Origin: Planctomycetaceae bacterium
GTDB taxonomy: Bacteria > Planctomycetota > Planctomycetia > Pirellulales > Pirellulaceae
Length of the DNA: 6,250 bases
NCBI GenBank assembly: GCA_007133715.1
Contig: SLMF01000631.1
Location: 1 to 6,250 of the forward strand
Direction of reading: 5' to 3'
Under the pieces are notes generated by a model that had not been told where the DNA came from, searched no databases, and saw only the letters and a list, made by a program, of their open reading frames with translations. This document shows, one piece after another, positions 1-5,435 of this stretch. The position numbers were made by a program, and so were the translations under genes. How positions within the stretch are numbered: position 1 is the stretch's first letter; each line of letters begins with the position of its first letter.

Positions 1-1292
1 ACGAAACCTTCGTGATCCAGGCCGAGGCGGAGGCCGTCGAGAACACCCAGACCAGCCTGGCCGTGTTGCGGGGAATCCGCGACCTCCTGCAGCACCGGAT
101 CCGGGTCGTGTTGGTGTTCGGTAAACCGACCGCCTTTGAACAAGAGCTTCACGACCGCTTCGGTGCTCGTCGCCACCCGGCCACGAACCGCATGACGGCC
201 CCCCAAAACGCACTGCCTCGGCTCCGCGAAGAACGCGAGAAAATTGCGGCTACGCTGGTGCGACTTGGCCAGTCCCTCCCGATCGATTTGGACCTGCTCC
301 CCGAATCCGTGGTGCGTGCCGAGCGGCGGATCGGCCATGAGGCCACCGGAATCGCCACCGGCTTCCAACGGGATCGGATCCGAGCGGTGTTGAACCAAAG
401 ACGCTTGGCCCTCCTCGGCTTCGGCGGACGGGATGAGCGGAATCATTTCCTGCACGTGCCTTCCATCGCCCTGGCCGCCGAGCTGGCCGTGGAATTGCAG
501 GCGCGAAAACTGATCTTCCTCAGCCACACCGACGGGATCTTCCTGCCACGTCCCAAAGGCGGCGCTCAGCAATTGAGCTTCGCAGATCTCGAACAATTGC
601 TCTGCCTGCTCCAACAACGTGATCACCAGGGACGCTTCGCTCTGGACCAGCGGTGGATCCCCGCGGTCCATGCCAGCATCCGGGCCGTGGCGGGAAACGT
701 CGCCCAGGTCCACTTGGTTTCTTATTCCCGACTGCTGGAGGAAATACTCACCCGCACCGGCGTGGGGACCATGATCGAACGCCAGCAGCGCCACCACGTG
801 GACTATGCCGACACCCGTGACCTGGCGGAAATCGGACGCCTGCATGCCGAGTCGCAACGCTACAGGACTCCTCGAGGAACCCCCTACGTCAAGCCCTTGA
901 ACCGGGCGGAACTGCAGCTCCTGTTGAACCGCACCCTGGTGTTGACCCACCGCGAGGTGCTGATCGGCAAACTGCACGCGACCCCGATTGCCGGAGTCGA
1001 ACAGGCGGTTTTGATCGGCGGATTTGTGATCGGCGAGAACCACCACGATTCCCAGCACGGCCAATTACTGCTGTCCGAAGCGCTCAGCCGGTTTCGTCAG
1101 CAGGGCGAGCGGCACGTGGCGGCGGTGACCGCTGCGGTGCGAGCCAAACAATTGTTCCAACGCAACGGGGCCGTACCCGTCGCGGACGCTGCTTGGCAAA
1201 CCCAGCTGCTGGAACAGGCACGCGCCCGCTATCATCCGGCCGAACGCGAGCAGGTCCAGCTGTTCGTGTTTCCTGCAGCAGCCGACGGTTAG
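1..1292 (+). CDS. argA: N-acetylglutamate synthase (amino-acid N-acetyltransferase), 5'-partial
   Basis: This cytoplasmic enzyme transfers an acetyl group from acetyl-CoA to L-glutamate, the first step of arginine biosynthesis. The frame is open to the window edge and reads E-T-F-V-I before the GTG at 12, matching the first strand of the E. coli ArgA kinase-like domain (K-T-F-V-I). The GTG at 12 is therefore an internal valine, and I estimate about 20-25 N-terminal residues lie outside the window. An amino-acid-kinase-like domain runs to about position 780 and ends in the family signature LTRTGVGTMIE (E. coli LFSRDGIGTQI). A GNAT domain follows from about 798, with DSQHGQLLL around 1045-1074 as the acetyl-CoA loop (E. 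coli SSSRGEVLL) and LFQRNGAVPV near 1150-1180. The two-domain order and length fit ArgA. The usual Gly-Gly of the first loop reads A-E-A-E here, in line with a non-catalytic, regulatory kinase-like domain. No other arginine gene is visible nearby. Confidence 0.9.
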   Translation, partial: ETFVIQAEAEAVENTQTSLAVLRGIRDLLQHRIRVVLVFGKPTAFEQELHDRFGARRHPATNRMTAPQNALPRLREEREKIAATLVRLGQSLPIDLDLLPESVVRAERRIGHEATGIATGFQRDRIRAVLNQRRLALLGFGGRDERNHFLHVPSIALAAELAVELQARKLIFLSHTDGIFLPRPKGGAQQLSFADLEQLLCLLQQRDHQGRFALDQRWIPAVHASIRAVAGNVAQVHLVSYSRLLEEILTRTGVGTMIERQQRHHVDYADTRDLAEIGRLHAESQRYRTPRGTPYVKPLNRAELQLLLNRTLVLTHREVLIGKLHATPIAGVEQAVLIGGFVIGENHHDSQHGQLLLSEALSRFRQQGERHVAAVTAAVRAKQLFQRNGAVPVADAAWQTQLLEQARARYHPAEREQVQLFVFPAAADG

Positions 1293-1384
1293 GGCCTCTC
1301 CAGCCTCGTCCCGCACCGCCGCCTCGAAAATATCGACCCGCTTGATCGAGCCGTCGGGATGGAAGCGGAGCGGGGAAATTCGGG

Positions 1385-2146
1385 TCAGGGCAAATCCAAC
1401 TGCCACTGCTCCATCTCCCGCAAGGTTTCGTGATGGGTCATGTCGTATTGTAAGGGCGTCAGGGTGACGAAACCTTTTTCCAGGGCGGAGAGGTCGGTTT
1501 CGTGATGCACGTGGCGGGGTGGCGGCTCGCCCGTGGCCCAGAAATAGTCGCGACCGCGAGGGTCCTGCCGCTTGATGAAATGCTCACCGTAACGCTCGAC
1601 ACTCATCGGCACCGTGCGGAGTTCGGGTTTTCCCCGCACCGCCGCGGTGGGGATGTTGATGTTGTACAGCTGGGCCGCCGCATGCTGGGCGGCCAGGATC
1701 CGTTCGATGATCTGGCGGCCAATGCGGGCGGCCCGGTCGAATTCGGCGTGTTCGTCGAATTCCAGCGAGACCGCCACACTGGTGATCCCGAAGAACGCGC
1801 CCTCGATGGCCGCCGCCACGGTGCCGGAGTACAGCACATTGATCCCGGCATTCAACCCGCCGTTGATGCCGCTGACGATCAGATCGGGGCGTTGCGAGCA
1901 GAATTCGAAGATCCCGATCTTCACGCAGTCTGCGGGGCTGCCTTCGACGGCCCAGCCGCGCCGACGTGGGCCGGCATACACCTCCCGGCAGACCAGCGGA
2001 GTCAGGAAGGTAATCGAATGCCCCACCCCGCTCTGTTCATGAGCCGGGGCAACCACCTGGACGTCGCCCAACTGGCGTAGTTCGTGTTCCAGGGCAGCCA
2101 AGCCGGGGGCGTGGATGCCGTCGTCATTGGTCAACAGAATGAGCAC
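1385..2146 (-). CDS. surE: 5'/3'-nucleotidase SurE
   Basis: SurE is a metal-dependent cytoplasmic phosphatase that removes phosphate from nucleoside monophosphates and is linked to stationary-phase survival in other bacteria. The 253-residue length is typical. The metal and phosphate site is complete by alignment with E. coli SurE: LLTNDDG with D8 and D9, S39 in the EQSGVGHS loop, and N95 in SGINGG, followed by NVLYSGTVAAAIEGAFFG. The conserved late segment PLQYDMTHH is present near residue 231. The start is GTG at 2146, chosen because the protein begins exactly at the family's first strand and GAGGAA lies 5 nt upstream. The gene lies 41 bp downstream of the GH5 gene on the same strand, so co-transcription is likely. 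It converges with the argA-type gene, leaving 92 bp between stop codons. Confidence 0.96.
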   Translation of the reverse strand: MLILLTNDDGIHAPGLAALEHELRQLGDVQVVAPAHEQSGVGHSITFLTPLVCREVYAGPRRRGWAVEGSPADCVKIGIFEFCSQRPDLIVSGINGGLNAGINVLYSGTVAAAIEGAFFGITSVAVSLEFDEHAEFDRAARIGRQIIERILAAQHAAAQLYNINIPTAAVRGKPELRTVPMSVERYGEHFIKRQDPRGRDYFWATGEPPPRHVHHETDLSALEKGFVTLTPLQYDMTHHETLREMEQWQLDLP

Positions 2147-2151
2147 AGGGG

Positions 2152-2157
2152 TTCCTC
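2152..2157 (-). promoter_or_regulatory. Ribosome binding site of surE
   Basis: GAGGAA on the minus strand, 5 nt before the GTG at 2146. It supports the GTG start. No separate promoter is evident in the 41 bp between the GH5 stop and surE, which supports read-through from the GH5 gene. Confidence 0.7.
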
Positions 2158-2187
2158 AAGGTTGGGCGACCGCGTCGACAGGGAAGA

Positions 2188-3726
2188 TCAGCGATAACGT
2201 TGCAGCAATTCGAGCAGCTCGCGGTCCAGTTGATGACCGTGGAAGTCCTCGTATTCGACATCCTCGCGGCCGCTGTCGAGAATGCCGAACGAACCCCTCA
2301 GGTTCCAGAGTGCCCAGCCCCAACCGGCCCGCTGCCAGTTCTCCAGGCAGTCTTCCATCCAGGCCAGCACCACCGGGTGCGGCGTATAACGATGACAACC
2401 GAATTCGCCCACCATCACGCCGATGCCTTGCCGCTGGGCTTGCCGCCAAGGTTCGATGGTGGTTTCCCACAACCACTGCCGGTCCTCTTGAATGTCACCG
2501 AGGAACGGTCCGCCCGGGGCGGCGGGCTGATACCGGAGTTGGGCGGTGGGGCGATTCCAGCCGGGGCGGAGCGTGACCGTGTCCTCCTCCGACTCGGGCA
2601 GACGGAGGCCGAGTTCGCTGATCTGCAGCCAGTCGCCGCCGACCACGGCCAGCTCCACCTGCCGGGTTCCGCCGGGAATCTCCGCCCGGTAACTGCGGTC
2701 ATAGGTGTTCTGATAAATGTTCCAGGCCTCGCGATACTCGGCATGCTTCCATTCGCCCTCGCCGGGACCAGAGACGAAGCGTTTCTCCCACACGGTCTGC
2801 CCGTCGGCGCGGACGACCAGAGTGGCCTGGTCAGAAACAATCATCACGTGCATCCGCAATTCGGCCGCCTGGTCGAACGGGCCGGCAATTACCAGCGGTC
2901 GGCGAGCTTCGTCGTCCACATCGGTTTTGTGCGGCGCGTACAGCGTACCATCGCCCTGCACCCGCGGCCAGCGCGGCGTGGGGAAGCGGTCGGCCCCCTG
3001 CATCCAACTGGCCCGGTAGTGCGTGACGTCCGAGGGGGTGTAGCCCCGCGTCGCCTGAGCTACCCCCAAGTCGGCCACTTCCAGAGCCGGACGCTGGCCC
3101 CAAGAACGGCCGTCCACGACGATCAACCGATCGGGATCTTCCGCTCGAATCGCGGCCACCAACTTCCGCACCACCGCACCATGCACTTCCGGTTCGATCT
3201 CGGCCGGCTCGTTCAATAAATTGAAACTCAATCGCGGGTTGGGAATCCCGCGGTAGCGGCGCGCGAACATCGCCCAGTGCGCGGCGCACACCCGCTGGGC
3301 CTCGCCATCCTCCCACAAACTCTTCGCTTCCGCCGGGCGCGCCACGGTGTAGCCCGGCGCCCGGTGGAAATTCAGCTGGACATGGATGCCGTACTGCTCG
3401 CCCCAAGCCACGGCCTGGTCGATCTCCCGCAACGGTTGTTCCCGGAAACGGTTCCAATCGCCGTCTTCGATCCAGATGCGGTAGTCCATGGGCAAGCGGA
3501 CGAAGTTGAAGCCCAGTTCGCGAATGATCTGGAAATCCTGTTCGCGGAACGGCGCATCCCGATCCCGCTGGAACTTCTCCAGCAGATTGAAGCCCCGCCA
3601 CGGAGGCAGCTGGGACGCTGTGGCGGGTGGCAGCGGCGGTGGTTCGGCGGCCCGCACGAAACAGGCTCCCCACGCCAGCCAGCCAGCCAAAAACCCCGGG
3701 ACGATCACCCGAATCACGTGTTTCAC
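2188..3726 (-). CDS. Secreted glycoside hydrolase family 5 (cellulase-like) with embedded beta-rich domain
   Basis: This is a predicted exported retaining glycosidase of the GH5 (beta/alpha)8-barrel type. From the GTG at 3726 the protein has 512 residues. Residues 1-27 form a Sec signal peptide (KH and R near the start, a hydrophobic stretch, then a likely cut after VRAA). WRGFNLL at 43-49 opens the barrel. R77 lies in NFVRLPMD, H121 in LNFHRAPGY, and NLLNEP carries the acid/base E173. H236-Y237 is the usual strand-6 His-Tyr pair. The nucleophile is E441 in VGEFG, and W474 is the strand-8 tryptophan. Between strand 6 and the nucleophile sits an insertion of about 190 residues; roughly 275-378 of it is strand-rich (HVMIVSDQATLVV, QVELAVVGGDWLQISELGL) and resembles a carbohydrate-binding jelly roll. 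All catalytic residues are present, so it should be active. Substrate cannot be read from sequence; a beta-glucan or mannan is plausible. It lies upstream of surE and divergent from the oxidoreductase at 4083. Confidence 0.88.
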   Translation of the reverse strand: MKHVIRVIVPGFLAGWLAWGACFVRAAEPPPLPPATASQLPPWRGFNLLEKFQRDRDAPFREQDFQIIRELGFNFVRLPMDYRIWIEDGDWNRFREQPLREIDQAVAWGEQYGIHVQLNFHRAPGYTVARPAEAKSLWEDGEAQRVCAAHWAMFARRYRGIPNPRLSFNLLNEPAEIEPEVHGAVVRKLVAAIRAEDPDRLIVVDGRSWGQRPALEVADLGVAQATRGYTPSDVTHYRASWMQGADRFPTPRWPRVQGDGTLYAPHKTDVDDEARRPLVIAGPFDQAAELRMHVMIVSDQATLVVRADGQTVWEKRFVSGPGEGEWKHAEYREAWNIYQNTYDRSYRAEIPGGTRQVELAVVGGDWLQISELGLRLPESEEDTVTLRPGWNRPTAQLRYQPAAPGGPFLGDIQEDRQWLWETTIEPWRQAQRQGIGVMVGEFGCHRYTPHPVVLAWMEDCLENWQRAGWGWALWNLRGSFGILDSGREDVEYEDFHGHQLDRELLELLQRYR

Positions 3727-3735
3727 GATCGACGA

Positions 3736-3740
3736 CTCCT
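3736..3740 (-). promoter_or_regulatory. Ribosome binding site that decides the GH5 start
   Basis: AGGAG on the minus strand lies 9 nt before the GTG at 3726. That start gives a compact signal peptide beginning M-K-H-V-I-R. The longer option, TTG at 3753, would add nine polar residues that spoil the signal peptide and would place this AGGAG inside the coding sequence. Confidence 0.65.
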
Positions 3741-3779
3741 GATGTCTCGGCAACTCACCTCAGCCCCGGCGTGCTGACA

Positions 3780-3808
3780 CACATACCGCGCGCGGGCAGG
3801 TTTGTCAT
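3780..3808 (-). promoter_or_regulatory. Possible weak promoter for the GH5-surE unit
   Basis: On the minus strand ATGACA (3808-3803) matches TTGACA at five of six positions and is followed, after exactly 17 nt, by TATGTG (3785-3780), which matches TATAAT at only three of six. The pair overlaps the left terminal repeat of the palindromic element. The spacing is ideal but the -10 is poor, so this is a candidate only. Confidence 0.2.
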
Positions 3809-3832
3809 CGAACGGATTTCAATACCGTTTCG
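3809..3832. repeat. Internal hairpin 1 of the palindromic element
   Basis: CGAACGGATT (3809-3818) pairs with AATACCGTTTCG (3821-3832) around a TC loop. All ten pairs form if one A (3824) and one T in the 3828-3830 run are bulged out. It sits just inside the left terminal repeat. Confidence 0.55.
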
Positions 3833-3837
3833 CGGGA

Positions 3838-3853
3838 GCGGAATGAATTCCGC
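3838..3853. repeat. Internal hairpin 2 of the palindromic element
   Basis: GCGGAAT, GA, ATTCCGC is a perfect 7-bp inverted repeat with a 2-nt centre. It could act as a DNA cruciform or as a two-fold protein-binding site; as RNA the centre is too tight for full pairing, so the innermost pair would open. Confidence 0.6.
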
Positions 3854-3933
3854 CCTACAAAGGGACAAACCCAGCCGCGCGCGGTAGCACCGCAGCGGGC
3901 CTGAGCACCGCTTATCCTACACCCTGGCAGGCC

Positions 3934-3964
3934 GCGCGCAAAGTCGCGGCTCGCCGATGCGCGC
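3934..3964. repeat. Inverted repeat upstream of the oxidoreductase promoter
   Basis: GCGCGCA (3934-3940) and TGCGCGC (3958-3964) are perfect 7-bp inverted arms around 17 nt. The repeat ends about 27 bp before the extended -10 and so covers the region where an operator or a -35 contact would lie. In GC-rich DNA a 7-bp GC repeat can occur by chance. Confidence 0.3.
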
Positions 3965-3990
3965 TTCGGACACACAGCCTGTCCCACGTT

Positions 3991-3999
3991 TGGTATACT
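3991..3999 (+). promoter_or_regulatory. Extended -10 promoter of the Gfo/Idh/MocA gene
   Basis: TGGTATACT carries the TGn extension followed by TATACT, five of six matches to TATAAT, in otherwise GC-rich surroundings. No good -35 is found 16-18 nt upstream, which is tolerated by extended -10 promoters. Transcription would begin near 4006, giving a leader of about 75 nt before the ATG at 4083. Confidence 0.5.
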
Positions 4000-4070
4000 C
4001 TGCTCGACCAGCCGCGGGTAGATCAGCCCGAACCAGTTGCGGCTTCGCGTACCGCCCCAAAATGTGATCC

Positions 4071-4075
4071 AGGAG
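4071..4075 (+). promoter_or_regulatory. Ribosome binding site of the Gfo/Idh/MocA gene
   Basis: AGGAG lies 7 nt before the ATG at 4083 and fixes the start directly ahead of the twin-arginine signal peptide. Confidence 0.75.
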
Positions 4076-4082
4076 TCACCCC

Positions 4083-5378
4083 ATGCCTACGTCTCGAGCC
4101 CCTGCCAATCGCCGCGAGTTCCTCAAATCCTCGGTAATTGCCGCGGCTGCCGCCCCCCTTTCGCTGGGCCGATCAGCCCATGCCGCCGGCAGCGACATTT
4201 TGAATATCGGTGTGATCGGCTGTGGCGGACGCGGGGCCGGGGCCGCGGCAAATGCCCTCGATGCCGACCCCCACTCCCAACTGGTCGCCCTGGCCGATGT
4301 GCTGCCAGAACGGGTCCAGTCCAGTCGCGCCCGGCTCCGCGAGCGGTTCGGGGAACGCGTGAACGTGCCGGACGAACAGTGTTTCGTGGGACTGGATGCC
4401 TACCGACAGGTGCTTGCCAGCGGCGTGGACGTGGTCCTGCTGGCCCTGCCCACCTTCTTCCATCCCCATTATCTGAAGGCTTGCGTCCAGGCGGGCAAAC
4501 ACGTGTTCTGCGAGAAGATCCATGCCGTGGACCCGCCGGGCGTGCGAAAGGTGCTGGAAGCCGGACGGTTGGCCGAACAACAGGGGCTGTCCGTCGTCTC
4601 CGGACTGGCCTGGCGCTACGATACGGGTGTCCAGGAAACGATGAAACGCGTGCATGACGGGGCGATCGGCCGCATCGTGAGTATCGAAGAGGTCTGCAAT
4701 ACGGGCTCGTTGCGCTCCCGCGCCCGCCAAGCTGGCTGGACGGAAATGGAGTACCAGTTGCAGGATTGGTTCAACTTCTTCTGGCTGGCCTGCGATCTGC
4801 CCGGTTTGAACGCCGTGCATAATCTGGACAAAGCGGCCTGGGCACTGCATGACGAACCTCCCCTGCATTGCTGGGGTACCGGCGGGCGGCAGACTCGCGT
4901 CGGACCTCAGTACGGAGATGCCTGGGATCATCATGCCACGGTCTTCGAATACGCCGACGGGACCCGCTTGCATTCCTACTGCCGCCAACAGGATGGCTGC
5001 ATGCCCCGAATCAGCGACCGCTTTTTCGGCACCAAGGGCTGGTGCGACCTGTTGAACTACCGTATCGAGGGTGAAACGAACTGGCAGTATCCGGGCCGCC
5101 CCAGCAATCGCTTCGATCTCGAACATGTGGCGCTGTTTTCCGCCATCCGCAACGCCCAGCCCCTGAACAATTCGCTGTACATGGCCCGCAGCAGCCTGCT
5201 GGCCATCATGTCCACCTGGGCCAGCTACACGGGCCAGCAGATCAGCTGGGAACAAGCGTTTCATTCGGACCACGTGGTCGCGCCCGAGACGCTTGCGATG
5301 GACGCGGACCCCCCGGCGCTACCGGATGAAGACGGCCATTACCCCTTGCCCGTGCCCGGGATCACCCGGTTTGTCTAG
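4083..5378 (+). CDS. Tat-exported Gfo/Idh/MocA family oxidoreductase
   Basis: This 431-residue protein belongs to the NAD(P)-dependent sugar-type dehydrogenases. Residues 1-35 are a Tat signal: NRREFLKSS at 9-17, an alanine-rich core, and a probable cut after SAHA. The Rossmann fold starts at 41 with GVIGCGGRGAG (43-53); the dinucleotide-contacting segment LALPTFFHPHYL follows near 120. The EKP signature reads C-E-K-I (143-146), with the key K145 kept. The C-terminal alpha/beta domain contains EMEYQLQDWFNFFWL, VHNLDKAAWAL (H246), GTGGRQTR and YCRQQDGC, then ITRFV at the end, typical of a Planctomycetota-rich subfamily. Where relatives usually have GDHxxEQHxH, this protein reads CDLPGLNAVH, so the acidic residue paired with the histidine is lost. 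Export of a cofactor-containing enzyme folded in the cytoplasm fits the Tat route. Substrate is unknown. It has its own extended -10 promoter. Confidence 0.9.
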   Translation: MPTSRAPANRREFLKSSVIAAAAAPLSLGRSAHAAGSDILNIGVIGCGGRGAGAAANALDADPHSQLVALADVLPERVQSSRARLRERFGERVNVPDEQCFVGLDAYRQVLASGVDVVLLALPTFFHPHYLKACVQAGKHVFCEKIHAVDPPGVRKVLEAGRLAEQQGLSVVSGLAWRYDTGVQETMKRVHDGAIGRIVSIEEVCNTGSLRSRARQAGWTEMEYQLQDWFNFFWLACDLPGLNAVHNLDKAAWALHDEPPLHCWGTGGRQTRVGPQYGDAWDHHATVFEYADGTRLHSYCRQQDGCMPRISDRFFGTKGWCDLLNYRIEGETNWQYPGRPSNRFDLEHVALFSAIRNAQPLNNSLYMARSSLLAIMSTWASYTGQQISWEQAFHSDHVVAPETLAMDADPPALPDEDGHYPLPVPGITRFV

Positions 5379-5407
5379 GCTCCCGGGCTCACGTGGCCCG
5401 AGGTGTG

Positions 5408-5429
5408 GCCCGAGTTTTCCGAACCGGGC
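5408..5429. terminator. Candidate bidirectional hairpin terminator
   Basis: GCCCG (5408-5412), a bulged A and GTT (5414-5416) pair with AAC (5422-5424) and CGGGC (5425-5429) around a TTCCG loop, giving eight base pairs. It lies in the 57 bp between two convergent stop codons (5378 and 5436). There is no long U-tract, so strength as an intrinsic terminator is uncertain. A 9-bp direct repeat, TGGCCCGAG, occurs twice at 12-bp spacing just before and into this hairpin and offers an alternative pairing with CGGGC upstream. Confidence 0.35.
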
Positions 5430-5435
5430 GCTGCC

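Larger units (their letters stand above)
3784..3886. repeat. Nested-palindrome, MITE/REP-like element with 23-bp terminal inverted repeats
   Basis: The ends are inverted copies of each other. Left 3784-3806 reads TACCGCGCGCGG, GCA, GGTTTGTC; right 3886-3864 on the minus strand reads TACCGCGCGCGG, CTG, GGTTTGTC. That is 20 of 23 identical. The outer 10-mer CCGCGCGCGG is also palindromic by itself. The interior carries two further hairpins (3809-3832 and 3838-3853). The whole is 103 bp, non-coding and lies between divergent genes. This architecture fits a small non-autonomous mobile element or a REP/BIME-type palindromic unit. TA at both outer edges would fit the TA target duplication of IS630/Tc1-type elements, but two bases prove nothing. 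Copy number elsewhere in the genome cannot be seen. Confidence 0.6.
3727..4082. other. Divergent intergenic region between GH5 and Gfo/Idh/MocA genes
   Basis: These 356 bp contain no supported gene; the short open frames lack family-like sequence. From left to right the region holds the GH5 ribosome binding site, the nested-palindrome element (3784-3886), a plain stretch (3887-3933), an inverted repeat (3934-3964), an extended -10 promoter (3991-3999), an untranslated leader of roughly 75 nt, and the ribosome binding site of the plus-strand oxidoreductase. Confidence 0.8.

Noticed and set aside
12..14. GTG at 12 as the start of the argA-type gene
   Set aside because: The frame is open to the window edge and the codons before it continue the family's first strand (T-F-V-I), so the real start is upstream.
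1334..1356. Possible hairpin terminator between argA and surE
   Set aside because: Only a 4-bp outer and 3-bp inner stem with an internal loop and no U-tract; too weak to call.
1502..2080. Plus-strand frames antisense to surE
   Set aside because: The SurE reading is full length with all active-site residues; the opposite frames show no family signal.
2200..3219. Long plus-strand open frame antisense to the GH5 gene
   Set aside because: No recognisable domain, and the minus strand carries complete GH5 catalytic motifs; it is a shadow of that gene.
3751..3753. TTG at 3753 as the GH5 start
   Set aside because: It would add nine polar residues ahead of the signal peptide; the GTG at 3726 has AGGAG at 9 nt and gives a compact signal.
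4173..5273. Long minus-strand open frame antisense to the intact oxidoreductase
   Set aside because: Its length follows from GC-rich codon bias on the other strand; the translation has no recognisable domain, while the plus strand is a clear family match.
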